64,000 nucleotides of DNA from the NCBI GenBank assembly GCA_958366705.1, contig CATXCB010000010.1, positions 26,935 to 90,934 of the forward strand. Reading direction: 5' to 3'. Position numbers and translations under genes: made by a program. Origin of the DNA: an uncultured bacterium (GTDB taxonomy: Bacteria > Cyanobacteriota > Vampirovibrionia > Gastranaerophilales > Gastranaerophilaceae). This document shows positions 15,994 through 24,767 of the stretch, piece after piece (position 1 is the first letter of the stretch; every line of letters starts with the position of its first letter). The notes beneath the pieces are model-generated. The model made no database searches and was not told the DNA's origin. It worked only from the letters and a program-made list of their open reading frames with translations.

Positions 15994-17562
15994 ATGAGTG
16001 AAAATATAATACAACCAAATAATCCTCCAGCGACTGAGTGGAAACCATCTAAAAATCCATGGTTAATATCAGTACCATTAATGGCATCAGTTTTTATGTA
16101 TGCTCTTGATGAAACTATATCTAATGTCGCATTGCCGTATATGGCAGGTTCTTTTTCCTGCAGTCATAATGAAGCTACCTGGGTAATTACATTTTATTTG
16201 ATTGCAAGTGGAATTATTATTCCCGCGGTAGATTTTTTGTGTAAATTGTTTGGTAGAAAGAATTTCTTTATGTTGAGTATAATTATTTTTACTCTGGCAT
16301 CATTTCTGTGTGGAGTTGCTAATTCATTAATAATGATGGTACTTGCCAGATTTTTACAGGGAATTGGTGGCGGTGCAATTTTGCCGCTATCCCAAGCTAT
16401 AATGATGGAAAGTTTTCCTAAAGAAAAACGTCCGCAATCAATGGCTTTGTTTGGTCTGGGTATTGTGTTTGCTCCAATTATTGGACCTGCTGTTGGTGGA
16501 TGGATTACCGAAAACTGGTCGTGGCCGTATATTTATTATATTAATATTCCTATTGGATTTTTTGTATTAGCGGCTGCTAAAGAATTACTTGAAGAACCTC
16601 CTTATGCTAAAAAACAAAAAGGGGTTAAATTAGATTCTATCGGGTTTGCATTTCTTGCAGTATGGCTTGTTTGCCTGCAAATAGTGTTAGATAAAGGTAA
16701 TGATGCTGATTGGTTTGGCTCAACCTGGATTTGTTGGATGACTGCAGTTTCGTGTATTGCAGGAATTCTGTTTTTAATTTCTCAATTGACCAGAAAGAAT
16801 ACTCTTGTTGATTTATCAATAATGAAAGATAGAAATTTCTTTTTCGGAACTGTTATTCAAATAGTATTGATGGGTGTAATGATGGCTTCCAGTGCAATTT
16901 TACCCTCAATGCTTCAGAGTATGATGGGCTATACCCCATTCCTGAGTGGAATTTCTATGGTGCCGCGGGGTGCTGGGTGCCTTGCTGCTACTGTTTTTAG
17001 TGCGATATTTATTACTAAAATCGGTGAGCGAAAGATGGTATCTTCAGGTTTAATCATTCTTGGTTTGGGTGGTTTGGCTTTTGGTGAAATTAATTTGCAA
17101 ATTTCGTTAGGAAATATAGGGTTCCCGAACTTTTTATTCGGGCTCGGGATGGTAATGGCTATGGTTCCTCTGGTTGAATTATCTTGCAGGACGTTAAGAA
17201 ATGAACAGCTTACAAATGCCAGCGGAGTGCAAAATCTTTTGAAAAATGTAGGTGCGGCTGTTGGTACATCTCTGGTTACCACATGTATTTCTCGTTTTGG
17301 TCAAATGCATCAGAATATGATGGTTGGCAAATTAACGGAATTAAATCCTGCATTTATAGAAAGACTTCAAGCTTATACAGGGGCTTTTTTAAGTAATACT
17401 GATATGGCAAGTGCAGTTTATGCTGCAAAAGGGTTATTATATAACCAATTGTTGCAACAATCAGTTTTATGGGCGTATATAGATACATTCAGAATATTTG
17501 CAATAGCTTGTTTTTTTGTTGCTCCAATGGTATTGCTAATGAAACGTAAAAATTTAACTTAG
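15994..17562 (+). CDS. DHA2-family MFS multidrug efflux transporter (EmrB/QacA type)
   Basis: A 522-residue integral membrane protein with about 14 helices, a proton antiporter of the DHA2 subfamily. Helix 1 carries MYALDETISNVALPYMAGSF, the motif D1-type segment (ALDxTIVNVALP). Motif A is DFLCKLFGRKNFF near 76-88, and motif C, typical of drug exporters, is GLGIVFAPIIGPAVGGWI near 160-177. It lies directly downstream of a MarR regulator and upstream of a hairpin terminator. No EmrA partner or TolC is present here. The substrate is unknown. Confidence 0.88.
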   Translation: MSENIIQPNNPPATEWKPSKNPWLISVPLMASVFMYALDETISNVALPYMAGSFSCSHNEATWVITFYLIASGIIIPAVDFLCKLFGRKNFFMLSIIIFTLASFLCGVANSLIMMVLARFLQGIGGGAILPLSQAIMMESFPKEKRPQSMALFGLGIVFAPIIGPAVGGWITENWSWPYIYYINIPIGFFVLAAAKELLEEPPYAKKQKGVKLDSIGFAFLAVWLVCLQIVLDKGNDADWFGSTWICWMTAVSCIAGILFLISQLTRKNTLVDLSIMKDRNFFFGTVIQIVLMGVMMASSAILPSMLQSMMGYTPFLSGISMVPRGAGCLAATVFSAIFITKIGERKMVSSGLIILGLGGLAFGEINLQISLGNIGFPNFLFGLGMVMAMVPLVELSCRTLRNEQLTNASGVQNLLKNVGAAVGTSLVTTCISRFGQMHQNMMVGKLTELNPAFIERLQAYTGAFLSNTDMASAVYAAKGLLYNQLLQQSVLWAYIDTFRIFAIACFFVAPMVLLMKRKNLT

Positions 17563-17599
17563 AGCTTTATATAATATAAATTCCCAATTTATGTTACGA

Positions 17600-17640
17600 G
17601 CGGGGAAAATATCCAACTCTCCCCGCCTTTTCTTTACTTT
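17600..17640 (+). terminator. Terminator after the DHA2 pump
   Basis: GCGGGGA (17600-17606) pairs with TCCCCGC (17620-17626), followed by CTTTTCTTTACTTT. Confidence 0.8.
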
Positions 17641-18478
17641 ATTTGTAAATACTAATTATTTTATTGAATGTTGTTATATCATTTAGCGGTAATGCCAGAG
17701 TGTTATTTAAAAATTCATGTTCTTTGAACTTTTTTGGAATATTATTCCATAATTTTAAAAGAATTAATTTATTATCTGAAAAAGATTTTAAAATTGTTTC
17801 ATTTGATGTACAAAGAGGATAACAGTAGGGGATATTATTTTCGTCTGTTTTAAGCTTGATTTTGTTAAATTCATCAAAAAATTTAGTATATTTTTGATAC
17901 CATGTTAATCTTTGCAGCTTGTCCTGTTCAAAATCAATGCTGTTCATGGTTTTCTCTACTTCAGGAGAAATTAATTTTATATTTTTTTCTTTGTTTAGTG
18001 CCAGTTCATTATATACAAATTTTTGATAATCATTTTGCATTATTACCGGTGTTAATTCCAGATTATCTACGTTAAAACCTTTAGTCGAAGATTCTTTTTC
18101 TATATATAAATATGCTCCGTTTTGCACCTTGAAAAATTTTCTCAATGAGTTAAAGCTGGCTATCCCTGTATGTTTTGTATAAAAGCTGTGAGAATTATCT
18201 ATAATAATGTTTTTATATTTTTGAGCAAGTTTTTCACAATTATTTCCGCATAATCCAAAATAGTTGTTATAAAGAATAAAATCATTCTCTTTAAATTCTG
18301 GTTCCGGCATGAAATTTTTATTTATGTGATAGAAGTTTATTTTGCACTGCTCTTCTCTGATTGCATGCCAAACAGTATTACAAGTATAATACGGGACAAA
18401 AATTTCTTTTATCCCGTATATTCTAATAATATATTTTATACAATTTCTTGCAAGGTTTAGCTTGATAAGAGTTGTCAT
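17639..18478 (-). CDS. Divergent DegT/DnrJ-like PLP-fold protein
   Basis: A 279-residue protein resembling the sugar-aminotransferase (DegT/DnrJ/EryC1) fold. It has ARNCIKYIIRIYGIKEIFVPYYTCNTVW at the N-terminus (substrate/PLP loop position), DNSHSFYT near 93 (the Asp that holds the pyridine nitrogen), and FNSLRKFFKVQNGAYLY near 108 (where the PLP lysine would sit). It is shorter than the usual 370 or so residues, and the lysine context is unusual. It may therefore be a divergent or inactive member. It is 15 bases downstream of the M20 peptidase gene and probably in its operon. Family assignment is tentative. Confidence 0.5.
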   Translation of the reverse strand: MTTLIKLNLARNCIKYIIRIYGIKEIFVPYYTCNTVWHAIREEQCKINFYHINKNFMPEPEFKENDFILYNNYFGLCGNNCEKLAQKYKNIIIDNSHSFYTKHTGIASFNSLRKFFKVQNGAYLYIEKESSTKGFNVDNLELTPVIMQNDYQKFVYNELALNKEKNIKLISPEVEKTMNSIDFEQDKLQRLTWYQKYTKFFDEFNKIKLKTDENNIPYCYPLCTSNETILKSFSDNKLILLKLWNNIPKKFKEHEFLNNTLALPLNDITTFNKIISIYK

Positions 18479-18493
18479 TTTATTTGTTGAGGA

Positions 18494-19657
18494 TTACTTA
18501 TTAAAAGTTTCAAACAATTCTTTAAGTAATTCCTGCCCTTTCAACATTGTTTTGTAGTCGACGTATTCTCTATTTGAGTGCATATTGCATACAGTTGCTA
18601 ATCCTATTAAGTAAGGTGAGAATTTTTCGCCTTGTGCATTCAGTTTGTTTGCATATATATGAGTTTCGGCACCGGCATGGAATGAAGAAATTTCAGGTTC
18701 TATTCCTAATTTTTTTGCACAAGCTTCAAAAAGAATAGGTAAATATTCGTCTGCATTTTTTTCAAACATTGGCATTTTTTCAGTAAATGTTATAACAGCT
18801 TCAGCAATTCCTTCATACTCATTATTAAAGGCATTAACTGTATCTTGCATTAATTTTATTAGTTCATTTTCTTTATCTTTTCGGGAGCTTCTAATTGAAT
18901 AAGTTGCATAAGCATCGGTATTTATAACATTTGTTACTTCAGGATTTCCTGCTGTAATACCGCCGATATTGCAAGATGTGACAACTTTACCATTTTCAGA
19001 GTAATATGCGCCCTGTGGCATTTCTGAGATTAAGTCTGCAATTAATTTTGCGGCATTTTCTCTTGTAGGATCACCTATGTCATTCCCAGAATGACCGCCT
19101 TTGGGCGCTTTGATTCTCAAATCAACCATAACATAGCTTGCACCTGAAACAAGACATTGACCAAGTGCATCGCTATCTAGGACTAAAACGTACTTAGAGT
19201 TGATTTTTGAAAAATCTGTATTTTTAATCCCTGTCATTCCGGCTTCTTCATCTCTGGTAAAGTGAATTTCTAATCCGCCGTGTCGTAAATCTGTTCTGGT
19301 TGATAGAGCTTTTGCAAAATAAAGTGCATTTGCAGCTCCGGCTTTGTCGTCTGCTCCGAGTGTTCTACCCTCAGCTTTTATTAAATCTCCATCAAGATAT
19401 GTTTTTACAGGTGAATCATCGCCGATAACATCCAGATGTGAAGATAATAAAATCGGTTCTTTGGTTGTATCTGTAGCAGGAATTGTTATATAAATATTTT
19501 TGTAATTATCCAGTTCAAAACTCAGGTTATTTTCTTTACAATAATCACATATCCACTCAATAACTTTTTCTTCCTGTAAGGATGGGGATGGAATTTCTGC
19601 TAGTGTACAAAATAAGTCAACAAGCTCATTTTCTTTTCTTAAATATGTTATATCCAT
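18494..19657 (-). CDS. M20 family metallopeptidase, PepT-like
   Basis: A 387-residue cytosolic zinc aminopeptidase or deacylase of family M20. Metal ligands appear as LLSSHLDVIG near 73-82 (His, Asp), GRTLGADDKAGAA near 100 (bridging Asp), catalytic FTRDEEAGMTG near 136, DSD near 160 and a C-terminal His (NMHSNREYVDY). The dimerisation domain carries KGGHSGNDIGDPTRENAA. This set matches tripeptidase T-like proteins. ATG 19657 is preceded by GGAG at six bases; a TTG 12 bases upstream was not used. Substrate peptides are not predictable. Confidence 0.82.
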   Translation of the reverse strand: MDITYLRKENELVDLFCTLAEIPSPSLQEEKVIEWICDYCKENNLSFELDNYKNIYITIPATDTTKEPILLSSHLDVIGDDSPVKTYLDGDLIKAEGRTLGADDKAGAANALYFAKALSTRTDLRHGGLEIHFTRDEEAGMTGIKNTDFSKINSKYVLVLDSDALGQCLVSGASYVMVDLRIKAPKGGHSGNDIGDPTRENAAKLIADLISEMPQGAYYSENGKVVTSCNIGGITAGNPEVTNVINTDAYATYSIRSSRKDKENELIKLMQDTVNAFNNEYEGIAEAVITFTEKMPMFEKNADEYLPILFEACAKKLGIEPEISSFHAGAETHIYANKLNAQGEKFSPYLIGLATVCNMHSNREYVDYKTMLKGQELLKELFETFNK

Positions 19658-19773
19658 AACGTTCTCCAATTATCATTGTATATAATATAATATCACATTT
19701 TTTTATAATATCAATTAAAAATTGGTGTTTATCCTGAAAATTTATATATCTTTTGCTATGTATATAGTCGAGT

Positions 19774-22143
19774 TTAATTTATATCAACAACGCTGACTCC
19801 GTCGCCGCCCTCTGCATCTTCTCCGGGTCTGAATTTTGCAACATATGGAGATGATTTTAAGAAATCTCTTACGGACTGTTTTAGGGCTCCTGTGCCGTGT
19901 CCGTGGATAATATATACCGGAGATAGGTTTGCTAAGCTTGCTTTATCTAGGTAATTTTCAACTTCATCAAGCGCTTCTTCAACTCTAAATCCTCTTAAAT
20001 CAAGTGTTGAGGACATGGTATAGCGCTTAAGTTCAAATTTGTTAAATGATGTTCCTGGAATTTTTACTTTTGTTGGTTCTTTGTAGTTTTCATCCAGTAC
20101 AGCTAATTCATCTTTTTTTACTTTCATTTTCATACTGCCCATATCTACAAACAGCTTTTTGTTTTTATCCGGTAGTGATAAAATTTTTACTTTCTGGTGT
20201 AAATCTTTTATCATGACAACGTCTCCTATAACAACTTTATCCCAATCTATTTCAAGATATTTTTGTTTATCGGAAGCTTTATCTAATTCGCCTCTAAAAC
20301 CTTCTTCGAGTTTTGCAATTCGTGAGTATGCTCTTCTTGCAATTTTTTCTGATTTTTCTTTACGAAGTTCATCAAGAATTTGTTTGATTTCAGCCCTAGC
20401 TTCCATTATTTCCATATCAAATTTATTTTTGATATTTTTTATTGTTTTTTTCTTATCTTTTTTAACTTGATTTAAATTTTCTTCGTATTCTTTCTTTATA
20501 CTTAATGAAGTTTCTTTTAACTCTTGAGCTTGTTCAAGATTTTTTGACAATTCCTGATGTGTTTCCTGTAGTTTTTCAACAACTGCAACTGAAGTATCTT
20601 TTTGAGTTAACAGTAAATTTTTTGCTTTAGAAACAATCTCTTTATCTAAACCAAGGTTTGCAGCAATAGATATTGCGTTACTTAACCCCGGAATACCGAT
20701 TAAAAGTTTGTATGTAGGCTGGAGTGTTTCAGTATTAAATTCAACCGAAGCATTTTTAAAGAAGCTGTTGTTATATTCAAGGACTTTCAGTTCTCCATAG
20801 TGAGTTGTGATAACACTCGTTACTTTCTTTTGCGCCAGTTTTTCCAGTATTTCTTGAGCTAGTACTGCACCCTCTACAGGGTCTGTTCCTGCGCAAATTT
20901 CGTCAAGAAGTACAAAACAATTTTCATTACTTTTATTCAAAATTTCAATAATATTTGTCATGTGTGATGAAAACGTTGAAAGACTTTGCAAAATATTTTG
21001 GGCATCTCCTATATCTGCAAAAACATTTTTGAACGGATAAAGTTTTGCACAAGTGCAAGGTAAAAACATTCCCGCTTTTGCCATAAGGATAAATAAACCG
21101 ATAGTCTTCAGTGTAACTGTTTTACCACCTGTATTTGAACCTGTTATGATTACAGAATGATAATTTTGTCCTATTTCAAAATTGTTGGATATTACATTTT
21201 CGCAGCAAGTCAATAAGAGCGGATGCTTCATATTTTCAAAGTAAATATCACGAGTTTCAGAAAGTTCCGGCTCAACGGCTTGGATTTTTACAGCATATCT
21301 GGCTTTTGCAAAGTGAAAATCGATTTCAGCCATTACTTTTTCGCAGATTTCTAAATCCGGCATATACTCTTTTACCAAATTAGTAAGATTTACTAATATT
21401 TTTATGCATTCTGCATGAATTTTTGATTTTACTTCTCTAATTTTATTATTTAGTGGTACAAGCTGGGCCGGTTCAATATAAAATGTTTTTGCAGATGAAG
21501 AAACATCATGTACAATCCCGGGTACTTTTGATTTGTTGGATGCTATTACCTGAAATACAATTCTGTCATCTCTTTGAGTATATATATTGTCCTGCAAATA
21601 TTTTGAAAAATTAGGATTGGTTAAAAGTGAGTTTATCTGATCTCGCAGATTTTGTTCAGAATCCCTCAAAGATGAATATAATCCTTTTAGTTCCGGAGTT
21701 GCATTTTGTCTGATATTTAGACTTTCATCAAAAGTAGAAAAGATTTTTTCTTCAACATCTTTATCTGAAACCAGTTGTTCTGCTAAATTTTTTAATAGCC
21801 ATTCTGAATCAGAATTTTCAAGAATAAATCTTTTTAACAGTCTTGACGATTTCATTGTTTTCGCAATGTCATTTAATTCCTCTTCACAAAGGTAAGATAC
21901 TGCAGAATTATTTTTGATTCTTGCAATATTTGCAATATATTCAGTAGGAGTATCTTTAGCGTAATCAAGTATTCTTTTTGCTTCTCTTGTTAATTCTATT
22001 TGTTGTTTTATTGTTTTTGCATCATCAAATGTTTTTAAGCGCAAACACAAATTTCGGCTTTGTTCAAATTTTGCGCATTTTGCCAATTCTTCTTTTACTT
22101 TATCAAATTCCAGGGTATTGTTGCTTTTTAATGTGATATCCAT
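19774..22143 (-). CDS. mutS2: Endonuclease MutS2 with Smr domain
   Basis: A 789-residue MutS paralog that acts on branched DNA or, in some bacteria, on collided ribosomes. It lacks the MutS mismatch-recognition domain. The core and clamp cover about 1-310, and the ATPase has Walker A TGSNTGGKTVTLKT near 332 and Walker B VLLDEICAGTDPVEGA near 405. A long Lys/Glu coiled coil follows at about 510-640. The C-terminal Smr nuclease domain at about 705-789 contains LDLRGFRVEEALDEV and HGHGTGALK. ATG 22143 was preferred over the upstream TTG. It is divergent from hemW. Confidence 0.93.
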   Translation of the reverse strand: MDITLKSNNTLEFDKVKEELAKCAKFEQSRNLCLRLKTFDDAKTIKQQIELTREAKRILDYAKDTPTEYIANIARIKNNSAVSYLCEEELNDIAKTMKSSRLLKRFILENSDSEWLLKNLAEQLVSDKDVEEKIFSTFDESLNIRQNATPELKGLYSSLRDSEQNLRDQINSLLTNPNFSKYLQDNIYTQRDDRIVFQVIASNKSKVPGIVHDVSSSAKTFYIEPAQLVPLNNKIREVKSKIHAECIKILVNLTNLVKEYMPDLEICEKVMAEIDFHFAKARYAVKIQAVEPELSETRDIYFENMKHPLLLTCCENVISNNFEIGQNYHSVIITGSNTGGKTVTLKTIGLFILMAKAGMFLPCTCAKLYPFKNVFADIGDAQNILQSLSTFSSHMTNIIEILNKSNENCFVLLDEICAGTDPVEGAVLAQEILEKLAQKKVTSVITTHYGELKVLEYNNSFFKNASVEFNTETLQPTYKLLIGIPGLSNAISIAANLGLDKEIVSKAKNLLLTQKDTSVAVVEKLQETHQELSKNLEQAQELKETSLSIKKEYEENLNQVKKDKKKTIKNIKNKFDMEIMEARAEIKQILDELRKEKSEKIARRAYSRIAKLEEGFRGELDKASDKQKYLEIDWDKVVIGDVVMIKDLHQKVKILSLPDKNKKLFVDMGSMKMKVKKDELAVLDENYKEPTKVKIPGTSFNKFELKRYTMSSTLDLRGFRVEEALDEVENYLDKASLANLSPVYIIHGHGTGALKQSVRDFLKSSPYVAKFRPGEDAEGGDGVSVVDIN

Positions 22144-22235
22144 ATTTTGGATTCTATTACAAAAATAATTGAATAGCAAAGATAAAATGTTTTAAAAGTG
22201 GTGTTTTTGATTTTTCTTTGAGGTATATTTCTTTT

Positions 22236-23339
22236 ATGGTAAAAAGTGTTTATATACATATCCCGTTTTGCAGGTCAAAATGTCATTACTGTTCATTTGT
22301 TTCTTTTAATCGTCCTGATATGAAAAAAGATTATCTGGATTCACTGGAAAAAGAAATTTTAAATTTTTATGAAAATGAACAGCTGGATACTATTTATTTT
22401 GGCGGAGGCACTCCATCAATGCTTGATGCATGTGAATTTGCAAATATTTTGAATCTTTTAAATTTTACAGAGAGTACTGAAGTTACAACAGAATTAAATC
22501 CGGAGGGAATTAGTTATGATTATTTGCGGGTTCTATCAGATTTGGGAATAAATAGGCTAAGTTTCGGGTGTCAGACTTTTAATGATAATATTTTAAAGTT
22601 GATAAATCGGCGGCATAATTCTGAGCAGGTGGAGAAAGTAATTGGTTTTGCTCAAAAAGCCGGATTTAAAAATATTAGCCTTGATTTTATTTATGGATTG
22701 CCCTCTCAAACTTTGCAAATGTTTTATGATGATTTGAAACGGGGAGCAGATTTGGGAATACAGCATATTTCACTATATGGTTTAAAAATAGAAGACGGGT
22801 GTTATTTTTCTAAAAATGTACCGGAAAATTTACCTGATGAAGATATGCAGGCTGATATGTATTTAGGGGCAATAGAGCTGCTTGAACATTGCGGATTTGA
22901 ACATTATGAGGTGAGTAATTTTTCAAAGAAAGGGTTTAATTCAAGGCACAACCTTACATACTGGAGAAATGAAGAGTATTATGGCTTCGGGGTGGCAGCC
23001 CACGGGTATAAGAGAGGTGTTCGCTATGGAAATAAAGAAAATCTGGAAGATTATATAAAAAATCCTACAATTCGCAATGAGGAACATTTTTTGACAACTC
23101 AAGAAAAATTAGAGGAAGAAATTTTTCTAGGTTTCCGTATAATGTCAGGTGTGGATATAGATTACATAAATAATAAATATAATATTGATTTTGTTCAAAA
23201 ATACTGCGAAATATTAAATAAGTATGAGGATTTAAAATTATTGAAAAAAACATCAAAAGGGTATGCATTGACAAATCAAGGAATTCTTTTAAGCAATGTG
23301 GTTCTTGCTGATTTTGTAGAGACCTCAACTGTTGACTAA
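22236..23339 (+). CDS. hemW: HemW-like radical SAM haem chaperone
   Basis: A 367-residue radical SAM protein of the HemN/HemW family. CRSKCHYCSF gives the cluster cysteines C12, C16 and C19. IYFGGGTPSML near 53, TTELNPEG near 85, LSFGCQTFND near 108 and SLDFIYGLPSQT near 145 are typical of the family, and the C-terminal HemN domain includes HNLTYWRNEEYYGFGVAAHGY. HemW proteins carry haem to target enzymes and lack coproporphyrinogen oxidase activity. The short length and the first motif CxxxCxxC without an extra N-terminal domain favour HemW over HemN. The start is ATG 22236, after TTTGAGG. The -35 element of the next promoter overlaps its stop. Confidence 0.88.
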   Translation: MVKSVYIHIPFCRSKCHYCSFVSFNRPDMKKDYLDSLEKEILNFYENEQLDTIYFGGGTPSMLDACEFANILNLLNFTESTEVTTELNPEGISYDYLRVLSDLGINRLSFGCQTFNDNILKLINRRHNSEQVEKVIGFAQKAGFKNISLDFIYGLPSQTLQMFYDDLKRGADLGIQHISLYGLKIEDGCYFSKNVPENLPDEDMQADMYLGAIELLEHCGFEHYEVSNFSKKGFNSRHNLTYWRNEEYYGFGVAAHGYKRGVRYGNKENLEDYIKNPTIRNEEHFLTTQEKLEEEIFLGFRIMSGVDIDYINNKYNIDFVQKYCEILNKYEDLKLLKKTSKGYALTNQGILLSNVVLADFVETSTVD

Positions 23340-23359
23340 ATTGAAAATAATGTTATACT
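23332..23359 (+). promoter_or_regulatory. Promoter of the G9-controlled prepilin gene
   Basis: TTGACT (23332-23337, overlapping the hemW stop), 16-base spacer, then TATACT (23354-23359) preceded by TG for an extended -10 (TGTTATACT). A strong GGAGGG ribosome-binding site follows at 23384-23389, then ATG 23397. Confidence 0.75.
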
Positions 23360-23396
23360 TAAAGTGTTTAGTTCTGTAAATTTGGAGGGTGTAAAT

Positions 23397-23438
23397 ATGC
23401 TAAAATTCAACAATAACAAGAAAATCGGGGGGGGGTAA
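23397..23438 (+). other. Start of the prepilin gene, cut off by a frame-breaking G9 tract
   Basis: ATG 23397 has a good promoter and GGAGGG upstream, but its frame ends after 13 codons (MLKFNNNKKIGGG, stop at 23436-23438). The prepilin frame is open from 23404 with no stop through to the end of the pilin gene, and it passes through the G tract. Removing one G (or adding two) joins ATG 23397 to the pilin frame. The fused leader would be about 71 residues. This is therefore either a phase-OFF state or a sequencing error in a homopolymer. Confidence 0.75.
23427..23435. repeat. Poly-G tract, nine G, candidate phase-variation site
   Basis: Nine consecutive G in a region of roughly one-third G+C, located ten codons into an otherwise well-signalled reading frame. 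Such tracts slip during replication; in Campylobacter and Helicobacter they switch surface genes on and off. Confidence 0.8.
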
Positions 23439-23521
23439 CCTTTTAAAGCCTTACTCTGACAGTATTCTAAGGTCTTTAGAAATATTTATTTTAAATTATT
23501 TTCCAAATCCAACCTCGCACA

Positions 23522-23594
23522 GTCATCCTGAACTTGTTTTAGGAGCTGAAACAAAATGCCAAACAAATAGATTCCGAAATGAATTCGGAATGAC
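23522..23594. repeat. Palindromic repeat pair inside the prepilin leader frame
   Basis: Units GTCATCCTGAACTTGTTTTA.. (23522-23546) and inverted AGATTCCGAAATGAATTCGG.. (23569-23594). The GGAATGAC end of the second unit supplies the ATG at 23590. Confidence 0.85.
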
Positions 23595-24369
23595 GCATAA
23601 CAAAGCAGCATTTACCCTTGCAGAAGTCCTCATAACCCTCGGGATAATTGGCGTAGTTGCTGCGATCACTATCCCAAATTTGATTGCTGCACATCAGAAA
23701 AAAGCTGCGGTTACCGGTATTATTGCTGCTCAATCAATATTGAATCAGGCTGTTAAAATGTACGCTCAAGACACTGATGAAGAAGGATCAAATGAGTTTG
23801 ACACAACTCTTTCAACTAAGGATTTTGCGGAAAAATATTTTAAACCTTATCTTAAGGTTGCTCAAGTTTGTACAAAAATGTCTGACGGCTGTTGGAAAAC
23901 TGCGAATTTCTACGGTTACTATGATTTAAGCGGTAAAAAACAGACAGAAACAGTGCCTTACAGTTTAGTTTTAAATAATGGTATGATACTTGGTTTTAAC
24001 AAAATAGACGGTACTAACTTAATTTCCATCCTTGTGGATATAAATGGAAGAGGTGGGCGTAATGTTTTAGGCAAAGATATTTTTGTGTTCTATACATATA
24101 ACAATGCTAATCTGTGTGATTATGGGTTTGAAAAATGGAAGAATGTAAAAAATGGAATTTACCCTGGTGGTTTTGATAATTGCGGAGCCCCGCATGTTGC
24201 GTATTCCAGAGAAGAATTGATGGCTCCAAGTAAAGTTTTAAGGTCATGTAATAAACTAGGCTCGCATAGCGGGGATGGACAGGGAAAACGTACAGGACCC
24301 GGTACTGCTTGTGCTGCCGTAATTTATAAGGATGGCTGGAAAATTAATTCTGATTATCCTTGGAATTAA
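23590..24369 (+). CDS. Type IV prepilin-like protein (frame continues upstream)
   Basis: As written the protein has 259 residues and starts at an ATG formed by a dispersed repeat, with no ribosome-binding site. The true start is probably ATG 23397, in frame after loss of one G from the G9 tract. The class III signal reads KAA then FTLAEVLITLGIIGVVAAIT, with Phe1, Glu5 and a hydrophobic helix; Ala rather than Gly precedes the cleavage site. A globular C-terminal part follows. It contains the ILVDINGRGGRNVLGKDIFV motif shared with the other four prepilins here, several cysteines likely in disulfides, and a DGWKINSDYPW ending. It would be a pilus subunit or minor pilin exported by the PilB/PilC/PilQ system. 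Confidence 0.85.
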   Translation: MTHNKAAFTLAEVLITLGIIGVVAAITIPNLIAAHQKKAAVTGIIAAQSILNQAVKMYAQDTDEEGSNEFDTTLSTKDFAEKYFKPYLKVAQVCTKMSDGCWKTANFYGYYDLSGKKQTETVPYSLVLNNGMILGFNKIDGTNLISILVDINGRGGRNVLGKDIFVFYTYNNANLCDYGFEKWKNVKNGIYPGGFDNCGAPHVAYSREELMAPSKVLRSCNKLGSHSGDGQGKRTGPGTACAAVIYKDGWKINSDYPWN

Positions 24370-24393
24370 TAAATATGTTCAACATATAAAAAT

Positions 24394-24593
24394 GTCATTC
24401 AGAACTTGGTTCAAAATCGCTGGGTCAGTCGTTTTGCATGAGACCCTGAAACTAATTCAGGGTGACGTTCCGTCAGCTTAGAATGACACAGAAATAATCA
24501 TTATTCTCTTAGATATATTTGTCATTCCGAATTTATTTCGGAATCTCTTTGTTGCACGTTTTGACTGGGATCCTGAAATAAATTCAGGATGAC
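24394..24593. repeat. Two facing pairs of 25-bp palindromic units
   Basis: Units at 24394-24418, 24441-24466 (inverted), 24521-24546 and 24568-24593 (inverted), the last pair GTCATTCCGAATTTATTTCG.. and GGATCCTGAAATAAATTCAG... They fill the 398-base gap between the prepilin and the alcohol dehydrogenase; no gene was seen in this gap. Confidence 0.85.
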
Positions 24594-24767
24594 CTTTTAC
24601 TTATTTTAGGGTGATGCTTTGTCTGTTAGGGGGACGTTTCATCAGCGCGTGCATGTATAAGCGTGTTATAGAGTTAGCGCAAAAAGTTGTTATGCTGGTA
24701 ATAATTTCCTTTTAGTTTTGAATGCAGCAATTCTCTTGTTGTGCTAAAATTACATGGTGGAGGTATT

